A stretch of 64,000 nt of DNA from Pelobates cultripes (lineage: Eukaryota; Chordata; Amphibia; Anura; Pelobatidae), in the NCBI GenBank assembly GCA_933207985.1, contig OW240924.1, forward strand, positions 74,339,828-74,403,827, given 5' to 3'. This document shows positions 24,901-36,587 of the stretch, piece after piece. Positions within the stretch are counted from its first letter, which is position 1, and every line of letters starts with the position of its first letter. A program made the translations under genes and the position numbers. The notes under the pieces are model-generated. The model searched no databases. It was not told the origin of the DNA and saw only the letters and a program-made list of their open reading frames with translations.

Positions 24901-26100
24901 GGATACTGACAAAATATGGACCACTGCGTTCTTCAGTGCCTTGTTTGATTGTATCCACTCTCTTCTTAAACAACAGAAGGAGAGAGATGGTGGTCACCAG
25001 TCAAGGGGAACAGCAATAATTACTTAGCATTAATTGTCTTGTATCCAACAGTTCTTACTGACTGGAGACCCAAATCCCCTTCTCCTTATCTATTTCTGCA
25101 GTACTTTGCCTTTTTAAGAGCAAAAGCATTAGGGCACTACAGAACACACATAAATGCTAAAGATTATGGTGGCTCCATGTGCATGTCCAAAGCTTTTGTG
25201 ATGGCGAGCAAAATGTATATCTGCACCATTGCACATGAGATATAGGCTAACGCCATCCTTTTTCAAACCATATCCGACCATTGCATACTGCAACTTCTTA
25301 AAGGGATACTATAGGCACCAAAACAACTTTAGCTGAATGAAGCAGTTTGGGTTGATAGATCATGCCCCTTCAGTCTCTCTGCTTAATTCTCTGCTCTTTA
25401 GGAGTTAAATCACCTGAGTATTTGTCTATGCAGCCCTAGCCGCACCTCCCCTGGCTGTGACTCACACAGTCTGCATGAAACAAATGGTTTCATTTTCAAT
25501 CACATGTTGATTTGCTTTATCAGTTTTTATCTCCGGCTCTGTAAACTGAACTTTAATCACACAGAGGATGCTCCTGTATTGTCTAGAAGGCTATTAGCAT
25601 GACATAAGAAATTCTAAATGAAACAGAATGTGCAATAAAGAAAGTTTAAACATTAGAGCTTTCTTTACAGGAAGAGTTTAGGAAGGCTGTGCAAGTCACA
25701 TGAAGAGAGGTGTGACTAGGGCAGCATAAACAAAGTGATTTAACTCCTAAATGGCAGAGAATTGAGCAGTAAGACTGGAGAGGCATGATCTATACACCAA
25801 AACCAATTGTAAAGCACTGCAGAATTAGTTGGCACTATATAAATTCCAATAATAATAATAATAAAACTGGATATGAAGTTGCATGGCCTTTAATTTGATT
25901 CCTGCAAATGTGGAACCACTAAAAAGTGCAATAATTGACACTAGATTCACAGGTCACACTTCTAATTTCCACTAATATAATTTATAATAATTCCACAGCA
26001 CAATGGATGGATGAGACAAACAAGAACACTCAACAAGACAAACTAACTATCTACAGAACCACACAAAACTTTAAAAAAGTATTAAATTTAGGTAAACTAA
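21996..26100. other. SLC25A21 intron; low-complexity patch and MITE fragments
   Basis: Unassigned intron. About 23,930-24,200 is an imperfect short-unit repeat (GGGCACA/CATGAAGAT words) that keeps minus-strand frames open without coding meaning. Half of a hAT-type MITE lies at about 24,833-24,875 (CAGGGGTTCCCAACCCAGTC). A TTAA-type MITE remnant starts near 25,297 (AAAGGGATACTATAGGCACC). A LINE/SINE-like tail, GCACTATATAAATTCC plus (AAT)n, ends near 25,865. Confidence 0.5.
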
Positions 26101-28473
26101 GATGTTCAAATCTTGCCATGTGATTGTCAAAAGATGTTCGAACCTTGCCAGGTGATTGCCAAAGTATGTTCAAACCTTGCCAGGTGATTGCCAAAGGATG
26201 TTCAAACCTTGTCAAGTGATTGCCAAAGGATGTTTGAATCTTGCCAGGTGATTGCCAAAGGATGTTTGAATTTTGCCAGATGATTGCCAAAGGATGTTCA
26301 AATCTTGTCAAGTGATTGCCAAAGGATGTTCAAACCTTGCCAAGTGATTGCCAAAGGATGTTCGAATCTTGCCAAGTTATTGCCAAAGGATGTTCGAATC
26401 TTGCCAAGTGATTGGCAAAGGATGTTCGAATCTTGTCAAGTGATTGCCAAAGGATGTTCAAATCTTGTCAAGTGATTGCCAAAAGATGTTTGAATCTTTC
26501 CATGTGATTGCCAAAGGATGTTTGAATCTTGCCATGTGATTGCCAAAGGATGTTCGAATCTTGTCAAGTGATTGCCAAAGGATGTTCAAATCTTGTCAAG
26601 TGATTGCCAAAAGATGTTTGAATCTTTCCATGTGATTGCCAAAGGATGTTTGAATCTTGCCATGTGATTGCCAAAGGATGTTCGAATCTTGTCAAGTGAT
26701 TGCCAAAGGATGTTCAAACCTTGCCAAGTGATTGCCAAAGGATGTTCGAATCTTGCCAAGTTATTGCCAAAGGATGTTCGAATCTTGCCAAGTGATTGGC
26801 AAAGGATGTTCGAATCTTGTCAAGTGATTGCCAAAGGATGTTCAAATCTTCTCAAGTGATTGTCAAAAGATGTTTGAATCTTTCCATGTGATTGCCAAAG
26901 GATGTTTGAATCTTGCCATGTGATTGCCAAAGGATGTTCGAATCTTGTCAAGTGATTGCCAAAGGATGTTCAAACCTTGCCAAGTGATTGCCAAAGGATG
27001 TTCGAATTTTGCCAGGTGATTGGCAAAGGATGTTCGAATTTTGCCAGGTGATTGCCAAAGGATGTTCACATCTTGTCAAGTGATTGCCAAAGAATGTTCA
27101 AATCTTGTCAAGTGATTGCCAAAAGATGTTTGAATCTTTTCATGTGATTGCCAAAGGATGTTTGAATCTTGCCATGTGATTGCCAAAGGATGTTCGAATC
27201 TTGTCAAGTGATTGCCAAAGGATGTTCAAACCTTGCCAAGTGATTGCCAAAGGATGTTCGAATCTTGCCAAGTTATTGCCAAAGGATGTTCGAATCTTTT
27301 CATGTGATTTCCAAAGGATGTTTGAATCTTGCCATGTGATTGCCAAAGGATGTTCGAATCTTGTCAAGTGATTGCCAAAGGATGTTCAAACCTTGCCAAG
27401 TGATTGCCAAAGGATGTTCGAATTTTGCCAGGTGATTGCCAAAGGATGTTTGAATCTTGTCAAGTGATTGCCAAAGGATGTTCAAATCTTGTCAAGTGAT
27501 TGCCAAAGGATGTTCAAACCTTGCCAAGTGATTGCCAAAGGATGTTCGAATTTTGCCAGGTGATTGCCAAAGGATGTTTGAATCTTGTCAAGTGATTGCC
27601 AAAAGATGTTTGAATCTTGCCATGTGATTGCCAAAGGATGTTCAAATCTTGTCAAGTGATTGCCAAAGGATGTTCAAATCTTGTCAAGTGATTGCCAAAA
27701 GATGTTTGAATCTTTCCATGTGATTGCCAAAGGATGTTTGAATCTTGCCATGTGATTGCCAAAGGATGTTCGAATCTTGTCAAGTGATTGCCAAAGGATG
27801 TTCAAACCTTGCCAAGTGATTGCCAAAGGATGTTCGAATTTTGCCAGGTGATTGGCAAAGGATGTTCGAATTTTGCCAGGTGATTGCCAAAGGATGTTCA
27901 CATCTTGTCAAGTGATTGCCAAAGAATGTTCAAATCTTGTCAAGTGATTGCCAAAAGATGTTTGAATCTTTTCATGTGATTGCCAAAGGATGTTTGAATC
28001 TTGCCATGTGATTGCCAAAGGATGTTCGAATCTTGTCAAGTGATTGCCAAAGGATGTTCAAATCTTGTCAAGTGATTGCCAAAGGATGTTTGAATCTTGT
28101 CAAGTGATTGCAAAAGGATGTTTGAATCTTGTCAAGTGATTGCCAAAAGATGTTTGAATCTTGCCATGTGATTGCCAAAAGATGTTTGAATCTTGCCATG
28201 TGATTGCCAAAGGATGTTCGAATCTTGTCAAGTGATTGCCAAAGGATGTTCAAATCTTGTCAAGTGATTGCCAAAGGATGTTCAAACCTTGCCAAGTGAT
28301 TGCCAAAGGATGTTCGAATCTTGCCAAGTTATTGCCAAAGGATGTTCGAATCTTTTCATGTGATTGCCAAAGGATGTTTGAATCTTGCCATGTGATTGCC
28401 AAAGGGTGTTCGAATCTTGTCAAGTGATTGCCAAAGGATGTTCGAATCTTCCATGTGATTGCCAAAGGATGTT
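26101..28473. repeat. 32-bp minisatellite array (about 74 units) with higher-order structure
   Basis: A continuous tandem array of a 32-bp unit built from GATTGCCAAAGGATGTTC followed by GAATCTTGTCAAGT. Units vary at a few fixed positions: TTC/TTT, GAA/CAA, CTTGTCAAGT/CTTGCCATGT, and AAAGG/AAAAG. The variant order repeats: translated blocks at 26,284 and 26,668 are near-identical (384 bp, 12 units apart), and related blocks recur at 27,180 and 28,236. Three units restore frame (96 bp), so several frames are open and give repetitive peptides with a 32-residue period. No promoter or start context suggests these are translated. Confidence 0.95.
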
Positions 28474-29449
28474 AAATAATACCAAGATTTGAACATTCTT
28501 TAGCAACTGCTTTCCCTTGAATGAAGATTTTATACCGATGAACCATTAACACCAGTCCAGAATCTGCATCCATGTCATTGAATGGCCTGGAAAGTTAATT
28601 TGACAGTAATTATCGCAGATTGTAATAAAAATAATGCTTCGCTACTGTAACAAAAAAGAGACTTTAATGTGTAACGTGGCACAAGATTCAGAGCCTACCC
28701 TCATGCAGAGATATCTGACAGGCAGATCTAGGTATGCTTTTGTTGTGAAGGTGGACTTGCAGGTGGGGTAAGGGAAATGTAGTTTGTATATCCTGATGTG
28801 AAGTGAAAATAAAGGCAGTTGCTGTTTGTAGCAAGAAAGAAGCTGGTTGTCTCTTTCCTTGCTGCAACTATCCAATATCTGCTTTAATGTGAATGCTGGT
28901 GGATAAAGAGACTTCAAGCCCAGGTCATAGTACTTAGTATAGTGATCAGTTGTGCAAGTTAATGGAAGTACCCATGAACGATATTAGGGCTGTATCATCA
29001 CAGCTACACTTATTTTTCCACTGTACCTTGCTCAGATGCTATGGTAAGATTTGGGTGCAGAAAGCATTAGTGACAATGAGAAGCCAAACTTGATGGAAAC
29101 TATGAAAGGAAAATTTTAACACCATCTGATCCCTACGAGTATTTGCAAATGTCTAAAGGCTGGAGCCCAGAATTCTAGGCTAATCCTCCATACAAACATT
29201 TGCCCCAATAAACATTCAATCTGTTAATGCTAGCCATAAACCTGTCAGCCCTTCATAAACAGACTACCTCGAGTAGCTTAACTTTTATTCTGCGGCTGTC
29301 AATGCAAACCCGGACCCTAAAAGTCGTGCAGCCAGAAAAAAATCCTGGAATGGCCTCTCCCTCAGAAAACAGCTCACTTTTCACTAAGAAGAACAATTGT
29401 AACTGCTTTTTCTCACTATGCGCTCGCTGCAGGATAGTTCTTGCCGCAC
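28474..29449. other. SLC25A21 intron, no supported feature
   Basis: Intronic sequence between the minisatellite and the 40-bp tandem array. Only short, non-conserved-looking ORFs are present. Confidence 0.5.
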
Positions 29450-29682
29450 GTTCACATACACACAGAATCTGTTAACTCCAGTTACTAACACATACACACA
29501 CAGAATCTGTTAACTCCAGTTACTAACACATACACACACAGAGTCTGTTAACTCCAGTTACTAACACATACACACACAGAGTCGGTTAACTCCAGTTACT
29601 AACACATACACACACCGAGTCTGTTAACTCTAGTTACTAACACATATACACACAGAGTCTGTTAACTCCAGTCACTAACACA
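29450..29682. repeat. 40-bp tandem array (about 5.8 units), interrupted by a transposon
   Basis: Tandem units of 40 bp each consisting of ACACATACACACACAGAG followed by TCTGTTAACTCCAGTTACTA. Units differ by single bases. The array stops at 29,682 where a hAT-like element is inserted; a last partial unit resumes at 33,237 (CTAACACATACACACACAC). Confidence 0.92.
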
Positions 29683-30880
29683 CAGGGGAGGGCTGGCAGC
29701 CTTAGGCCTGGGGGGCAAAACCAGTCAAGAGGCCCATTGCACCACCAAATCAGTGCAATGGTGCCCACCTTTTCCTGGATTTATAACGGATATTGATGTT
29801 ATGCTAATCAGTAGCTCTTTGCCATACCCGCTCCTTCACGGCTCTGACTTTCAATGTTGTCAGAGCGCAGGCTGAGAATCTCTGAGCCTGTGCTCTGACT
29901 CACTAACTGAGCGTCGGAACCACGAGGGAGAGGCTATAATCTGACTGCACCTACTGCTGGTGCGCACCAGTGGACCACCAGCGAATCGTTTAAATTGAAT
30001 AGGCTGGTGTCCCCAACTTGTGAGCTGTGTTGTCCGCCGGGCGCCTCTGTTGTGATGGCACCCTGCGTGACCGCACAGCGTGCACACCCCAATGGCTGGC
30101 CCTGCTGACACACACTGATGTTACTACTTAGAAATCCCACAATATTAATACAGACAGCAGAGTAAACACCAATAAACTGTGGAAACAGATCTGATCCCAT
30201 CCAAATTTATAAAGATTTGCTTACTGGATTTGTTGTAAGATTAAATCATGCCTCCTCCCCTCTCTCTCCCATGCGCTGCTCTGTAAACTGGGAGGAAGTG
30301 AAGAGTAATCACAATCTCTCAGCACAGTGGCACCTGTGGCTGCATGGGGAACAGCTGTATTTGCCGCCCCCCATGTGACATCACAATGCCCCACCTATAT
30401 GAGCTGCCATACGAACTAACGCCAGTGCTGCCCACAGTGTGTGTTTACATTTAAAAGCCTGCAGGGACCGCCTATAGATACCAGAACCACTTCATTAAGC
30501 TCCAGTCATTCTGGGGACTATAGTGTCCCTTTAATGTAATGAAAATTATAGATTAGTGTCACTAATAATATACTAGATTGCCTACTTACAACCAAATGAG
30601 GATGATGATGGGCTGCAGTTTGGCTCCACTGGTCTGGTGTAGAACAGGGTCTCTGGAGGCTGTTTGCAACTGTGGTCACAAAATTCAATGTTCTGGGAGA
30701 ATTGGAAGCAGCTCCATTTTTGGAAGGGCCCCTTACACAGCTCAAGGTCTGGGCCCCAGGGCCTGACGGTGAGTATGCCTACAAGGCCCACTCATAAGTC
30801 CACTTATATGTTCCACCCACCCATGAGTTCGCTCACAGGGAGTGGAGTGTGTAGGGGATGTGTTATGTGTTATTGTAGAG

Positions 30881-31050
30881 CAGGGGTTCTCAACATTAGT
30901 CCTCAGGACCCCCTACCAGTCCAGGGTTTAGGGATTACCTGGGTGTGTCTAAGGTGTTTTTTCCCTTTTTCTAAACACCTGAGACACACCCAGGTAATCC
31001 CCAAATCCTGGACTGGTAGCGGGTCCTGAGGACTGGGTTGAGAACCCCTG
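30881..31050. mobile_element. Nested hAT MITE with 8-bp TSD
   Basis: A 170-bp foldback element starting CAGGGGTTCTCAAC and ending in its inverted complement GTTGAGAACCCCTG. The arms are about 75-80 bp. It is flanked by TTGTAGAG at 30,873-30,880 and 31,051-31,058. Confidence 0.93.
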
Positions 31051-31059
31051 TTGTAGAGG

Positions 31060-31500
31060 ATCTAATGTGTGTGCTTATGGTATGTAGTGTATAGGGATAC
31101 CAGTTTGTGCAGGTGATGCAGTGTGTTTGTGTGTAGTGGAAGCAGTGTGTATTTGTGTATAGGGATGTATTGTGTGTTTCTGGTTGTGTGTAAGGGATGC
31201 ATTGTGTGAATCTGTGTTTGTATGCATAAGGGATACAAGGTGTGTGTCTGTAAGTGTGTGCATTGAGTGTGTGTTAGTGATGCATTGTGTTTCTGTGTGT
31301 ATGTAAGAAAAGCAGTGTGTGTGTAAGTGTTTGCATTATGTGTTTCTGTGTATGTGTGCAAAGGATGCATTGTCTTTGTGTGTAAGTGTTGCATTGTTTG
31401 TGTGTAATGGATGCATTGTGTGTTTCTGTGTGTAAGGGAAGCATGTTGTGTTTCTGTGTGTGTAGGGATGCATTGTGTGTGTGTGTGTGCGCGTAGTGTC
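31060..31500. repeat. TG-rich degenerate microsatellite
   Basis: Irregular GTGTGT/GTATGT/GCATTGTGTG words for about 440 bp. Minus-strand frames give His/Thr-rich peptides that are artefacts of the repeat. Confidence 0.88.
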
Positions 31501-32830
31501 CTCTCCTCCCTGTGTCCTCCTCACCACCTACCCTCCCTGTGTTCTCCTCACTACCCACCCTCCCTGTGTTCTTCTCAGTCCCCCACTTCTCCTCATCTCC
31601 CCTTCTCCTCACTCTTACTCTCCCCCTCCTCCTTGTGTTCTTCTTACCCCCGTTTTTCAAACCCCCCTTCTTCTTCTTACTCCCCCTCCTCCACCTTCTG
31701 TTACTCCCCCCTCCTTCACTTACTCCCTCCCTTCACTTACTCCCCCCATCTTCACTTACTCCCCCCTCTTTCACTTTCTCCCCCCCATCTTCACTTACTC
31801 CCCCCTCCTTCATTTACACCCCCCATCTTCACTTACTCCCCCCATCACCACTTACTCCCCCCATCTTCACTTACTCCCCCAATCTTCACTTACACCCCCA
31901 TCCTTCATTTACACCCCCATCTTCGCCTCCCCATCTTCACTTACTCCCCCATCTTCACTTACACCCCATCCTTCAGTTGCCCCCCATCTTCACTTACACC
32001 CCATCCTTCATTTACCCCCCATCTTCACTTACTCCCCCATCACCTCTTCCCCTTCGCCTCCCCCTCTTCCGCCTCCCCCCTCCTTCATTTACACCCCCCC
32101 TCCTTCATTTACACCCCCTCCTTCATTACTCCCCCCACTCCTTCCTTACTTCTCCCAGCTTCTTCACGTCTCCCCCTCCACTTGCTTCTCCCCCTTCACT
32201 TGCTTCTCCCCCCTCCCCCTTCACTTGCTTCTCCCCCCCTTCGCCACTTCCTCCCCTTCGCCCACTTCTCCCCCTTCCTTGCCTTCTCCCCTCCCCTTCA
32301 TGCCCCTCCCCCCCCTCCATACTTCTCCCCCCTCCGCCCTTCTCCCCCTCCACTTACTTCTCCCCTCCTCCTTCATTTTACACCCCATCTTCGGTACTCC
32401 CCCCATCCTTCATTTTCATCCCATCTTTACTTACTCCCCCCTCCTTCTTGCACTTCTCCCCTTCGCCGTCTCCCCCTCACTTGTCTCCCCTTCTTGCTTC
32501 TCCCCTTCACTTGCTTCTCCCCCCCTCCCAGCCTTCACTTGCTTCTCCCCCCTCCACTTGTCTCCCCCTCCACTTGCTTCTCCCCTCCTTCACTTGCTCC
32601 CCCTCCTTCATTTACATCCCCATCTTTGCCTCCCCCTCCTTCATACTTCTCCCCTTCATACGTCTCCCCCCCCTCCACTTGCTTCTCCCCTTCCTTACTT
32701 CTCCCCCCTCCTTGCTTCCTCCCCTCCTTGCTTCTCCCCCTCCTTCATTTACATCCCCATCTTTACTTACTTCTCCCCCCTTCACCCCCTTCACTTACTT
32801 CTTCCCCCCCTCCTCACCTCTCCCTTGCCC
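31500..32830. repeat. 1.3-kb polypyrimidine (C/T) tract
   Basis: The + strand is almost entirely C and T with scattered A, built of CTTCACTTACTCCCCC- and CTTCTCCCCC-type words. Three overlapping + frames stay open for 442-603 codons only because T/C-rich DNA lacks stop codons. The peptides are Pro/Ser/Leu/His/Phe low-complexity and not credible proteins. Confidence 0.95.
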
Positions 32831-33080
32831 TCCCCTGTAGCGTGGACGAGCTGCTTGCTGGTCCGCGGTGCCGGCCGGACTGATAGGAAAGTGCACACTG
32901 AGTGTGCACTTCCTGTCAGTCCGGCCAGTTACAGGAAACAGAAACTCCGTGCGGAACTGGAGTTTCTGTTTCCTGTAACCGGCCGGACTGACAGGAAGTG
33001 CACACTGAGTGTGCGCCTTCCTATCAGTCCGGCCGGGCACCGCGGACCAGCTAGCAGCTCGGCCACGCTACAGGGGAGGG
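32828..33080. repeat. 253-bp near-perfect palindrome with nested palindromes
   Basis: Arms of about 121 bp (32,828-32,948 and 32,959-33,080) separated by 10 nt. The outer ends read CCCTCCCCTGTAGCG and its complement. Within each arm lies a smaller palindrome around GTGCACACTGAGTGTGCAC. Arms differ at a few bases and one or two indels. GC-rich; a strong cruciform or hairpin candidate. Confidence 0.93.
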
Positions 33081-33244
33081 GAGGAGAGGAGCAGTCGCAG
33101 CCGCCTGAGGCTCTTCACAGAGCGCTCAGGCGGCTGCAGCATTTAAAGGGCCGGCCCTGCAGCGGCCGGTCCCAACAGATTTTAGGGCGGCCTGGGGGGC
33201 AATTGCCTCCCTGCCCCCCGGCCCAGCCCGCCCCTGCTAACACA

Positions 33245-34373
33245 TACACACACACAAAAATGTACAAAAATTTTTTGCAGCTCTAAGTCTGCCTCCAGTG
33301 GCTGCCTACCAGACAGCCACTGGAGGAGCTTTCTGCATTGTAACGGACCCTTGGTCTGGTTTCTGACGCTGCATATTCTGCATGAGAACATCCAGTGTCA
33401 GATTTTCCCCCATTAGAAAGCATTGATTCAAGGTCTAATTAACGCCCGCTTGTCGCAGGACGGAGGAGGAGGAGTATCAACCCAGCACAGAGGGACATCG
33501 GCACTGGGATCAGGTAAGTAAATATGTTTTTAACCGGGAGTGTGAGGGAGCTATAGAGCCAGAAATACAGCTCTGTATTCCTGACACATAGTATCCCTTT
33601 AATGTTTTCTTGCTACCACCATATGAGGTCACAATGGATAATTGGTTACATTGTATGAGGTCACATCATGTGATCACAATAAATGTTTACCTCCTACACT
33701 CACTGCCTGCAGTAGCTGGAAGAAAGAAACGGCTTTCACAGAGCTGGAAGTATATCATCTTCCTTTTCAACTATTGGCTCCAGGTATTAGGCTTGATTCG
33801 TTAAATCGCACACTTGGAAGGAAGGATAACCTTTGCTATGAGGCAAAGAAGAGCTTAGAGTTACCCTTAACCAAATCACACTGGCAGCTGAAACAGTGTT
33901 TTCCTTTATCAAATCAATGCTATTTATTTTATTGGAAGGTTATATAGGAATACTAGATAGGAAATTATACCATCCATATATATTTTAAGGAAGTCTGTCT
34001 ATATAGGAAATTTAAATGAAACTTTGTAAGTGGATGAAACTGCCACTATATGTGAAGAAATATACTGTGTCTTAGAACAAGGCGATTTCTAAAATTCACC
34101 CCCCCACAAATGTACCTGTACTAGCCTGAAAGGAGACTCTGAAGGAGATGTATTTCATTGTTCATTAGAAAGCTAAAAACTGAACTTCGATTTCTAGAAA
34201 CCCTTTATTTCCTTTTAAAACACTGCTGTGCCGGTATTTAGGAAAGAAACTGAGCACTCTCATTGAGCATTAACATGACATTGCAGGCACCATAACCACT
34301 TCAACATAGTGAAGTGGTTATGGTGCCTGGTGTCCATGGCCTCTAGATATCGCATCACGACTAAATTATTTAC
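33245..34373. other. SLC25A21 intron; MITE-family remnants
   Basis: About 33,290-33,602 resembles the TTAA MITE family (inverted TCCAGTGGCTG...CAGCCACTGGA hairpin, ending TATCCCTTTAA) but its left end is not clear. Hairpin CACCATAACCACTTC...GAAGTGGTTATGGTG at about 34,289-34,328 is a core fragment of the same type. No gene. Confidence 0.55.
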
Positions 34374-34905
34374 TCATTGTTTAGTAGAGATCCTGGGTCC
34401 CCGGCAGCCTGAAGCCTGGTCTCCAATGACGAAATGAATAGGCAGAGCTAAGCTGTATGTCATACCAAGGGTTGCAGGCAGAAGAGAGGCAACTGGAGAC
34501 TCGTTCTGGGCCAGCTGGAGAAAGATCAGGGGAGGAGAGGTTTGTCTGGGTGTCATCCATAAACAGGTGGTAGTGGAATCCAAAATAATGAATACATTTG
34601 CCAAGAGGGGCAGTATAGAGAGAAAACAGAAGGGGAACGGGAACAGAGCTTTGGGGCACTCCAACTGAAACAATATGAGTGGAGGAGGTGTTACCAGAAA
34701 AGGAGAATCTGAAGGGTCAAGGGAGAGATAGGATGGTAACCATGAAACAGCAGTGTTACGTAAGACAAGGGTGAGAATATTTTGGAGAAGGAGCGTGTGA
34801 TCAACAGTGGCAAAGACAGCAGAGAGATCTAGAGGAATTAGTATGGAGAAGTGGCCTTTGGATTTAGCTGAGATTAGATCATTAGCTACTTTTGTCAAAC
34901 TAGTC
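34374..34905 (-). pseudogene. LINE reverse-transcriptase remnant (L2/CR1-like)
   Basis: Minus-strand frames 34,374-34,898 and 34,381-34,659 together show the palm of a non-LTR reverse transcriptase. Visible are NDLISAKSKGHFSILIPLDLS then VDHTLL (the A-box aspartate region), a [20 protein letters not shown] stretch, and FMDDTQ, where active L2/CR1 elements have YADDTQ. A frame change lies between the two parts, and A-box and catalytic-box residues are altered, so it is inactive. Only this fragment of the ORF remains; no endonuclease domain was seen. Confidence 0.78.
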
Positions 34906-35745
34906 TAAGAACATGGATGGGGTTGAAGCCAGAATGAAGAGAGTCGAGGAGGGAGTTAGAGTTGAGAAATCACTGTATTAATATTTATATATCACTAAAA
35001 AATACACTGCTGCATGCATCACTCACATACCAGGCAAATTAAACAGTATATGTATCAAAGAAAAAAAAAAAAGTAAAATGTACACTTTTTATTCATGACT
35101 GATAAACACATTTGTGAGCTGTAACATAGGAGCAAAGTATCCAGTTATATTCAGAAGTGGGCTTATTCTGTATATCTACGTGCAGCACATCTTTGCCTCT
35201 TAGATAAAAGCAGCCAGGGGAATAGTTAGTTTGGACTCACCTAAGACGTTTGCTTTGATGTGGCAGGTGAGCTTAAACTTCCTGTTATTTAAATGTGCAT
35301 AGGGATTTTGGATAGAGCGCATGGAACGTTTTTGCTTTTGTTTTATGCATAGGGCTGATGAATAAAACATCTAATGCTACCGCCCAGGAGTAGTGAGAGT
35401 TTGAGCACACGGCTTAATTTTCTATGTTTGTGTTTGTCTCTGTATTACGCACCCATGTCACCGTGCAGTCGCCTATCGCATGTGTTTTCCATTAAGAGTT
35501 AAAAAGTGTGTAGGTGTTCATAAGAATTCCCCTGTCTGTCTCATTAGAGAGTTTGCCTTTTACCTGAAAGCAGTAATGTGAATTGTTAGTGTATGACTCA
35601 ATGTCTCAACCAAGAGGATTCCCTTGACATGGCAGGTGAACTTACACTTGAATGGCCATTTTTTTTTACTTATGTTTTATGTATTTGGGCTGAATCTCAT
35701 AGCCATTGCTCCCAATCAATAGTAGTGGGTGTTTGAGCACAGGGC
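34906..35745. other. SLC25A21 intron, no supported feature
   Basis: AT-rich intronic DNA with an A-run at about 35,061-35,074; nothing else recognised. Confidence 0.5.
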
Positions 35746-36201
35746 TTAAAGGACCACTATAGTGCCAGAAAAACATACTTGTCTCTAGGTCCCCCCCACC
35801 CTCAGGGCCCCCCTCCTGCCAGGCTCTAGGGGGCGGAAGGGGTTACCTCTTTTTCCAGTGCCGGGCGGGGAACTCTCCTCCTCCATATCACCGTCATCGG
35901 CTGAATGCACATGCGCGGCAGGAGCCGCGCGAGCATTCAGCCAGTCCATAGGAAAGCATTCTCAATGCTTTCCTATGGACGCTGGCGTCTCCTCACTGTG
36001 AAAATCACAGTGAGAATCGCGGAAGCGCCTCTAGCGGCTGTCAATGAGACAGCCACTAGAGGCTCGATTAACCCATTGTAAACATAGCAGTTTCTCTGAA
36101 ACTGCTATGTTTATAGAAGAAAGGGTTAATCCTAGATGGACGTGGCACCCAGACCACTTCATTAAGCTGAAGTGGTCTGGGTGCCTATAGTGGTCCTTTA
36201 A
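35746..36201. mobile_element. TTAA MITE (piggyBac-like), 456 bp
   Basis: Starts TTAAAGGACCACTATAG and ends in the inverted complement CTATAGTGGTCCTTTAA, with TTAA at both borders. Internal hairpins include CCTATGGA.. and TGTCAATGAGACAGCC. No ORF. TTAA target use and ends suggest mobilisation by a piggyBac-type transposase. Confidence 0.88.
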
Positions 36202-36587
36202 TTTTTTGCATTTCTACAGATTTCTTTTTATATTTTAAAGGTAACCATATTATCAAAAATGAAGATATTTATTTTTAAAGTTAAAGTGCTCCATGCCATA
36301 TTTTGGATTTTTGGGCCCACTATTTAAAAAAAAAATTAAAACTAAAATAAAAAATGCAATAAAACTTATGCTTCGACAGTCTCCAGTGTCCAGCTGCCCC
36401 ATCTTTTCCTGAGAAGCATCAGAAACATAAGGCACATGCGTGGTCACCTCGCCGATCAAGTAAAATATTTCTTATATAGAAGCACAGACTCTAATGTTTC
36501 TATATAAGAAACCTATACATTTGTCGTAATTGTACTGTGCATGATGATGCCAAATGTAAAAACTTTATATATAAAAAAAAAAAGTAA

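Larger units (their letters stand above)
29683..33236. mobile_element. hAT-like composite transposon, 3.55 kb, non-coding
   Basis: Bounded by inverted ends CAGGGGAGGGCTGG (left) and CAGGGGCGGGCTGG (right, complement), and by an 8-bp target duplication CTAACACA (29,675-29,682 and 33,237-33,244). Both features are typical of hAT elements. The interior has no transposase. It carries a TTAA-MITE end near 30,535, a nested hAT MITE (30,881-31,050), a TG-rich tract, a 1.3-kb C/T tract and a 253-bp palindrome. The subterminal right end contains GGGGGGCAATTGCC. It is therefore non-autonomous and has grown by nested insertion and repeat expansion. Confidence 0.88.

Noticed and set aside
26051..28465. 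Repetitive ORFs of about 60-90 codons on both strands in the minisatellite
   Set aside because: They follow from a 32-bp period with few stops; peptides repeat every 32 residues and have no gene context.
26101..28473. Possible CRISPR array
   Set aside because: The units are contiguous with no unique spacers, and the genome is a vertebrate one.
31411..33286. Three overlapping plus-strand ORFs of 442-603 codons
   Set aside because: They lie in a C/T-rich tract that lacks stop codons in all three frames; the peptides are Pro/Ser/Leu low-complexity and run through transposon parts.
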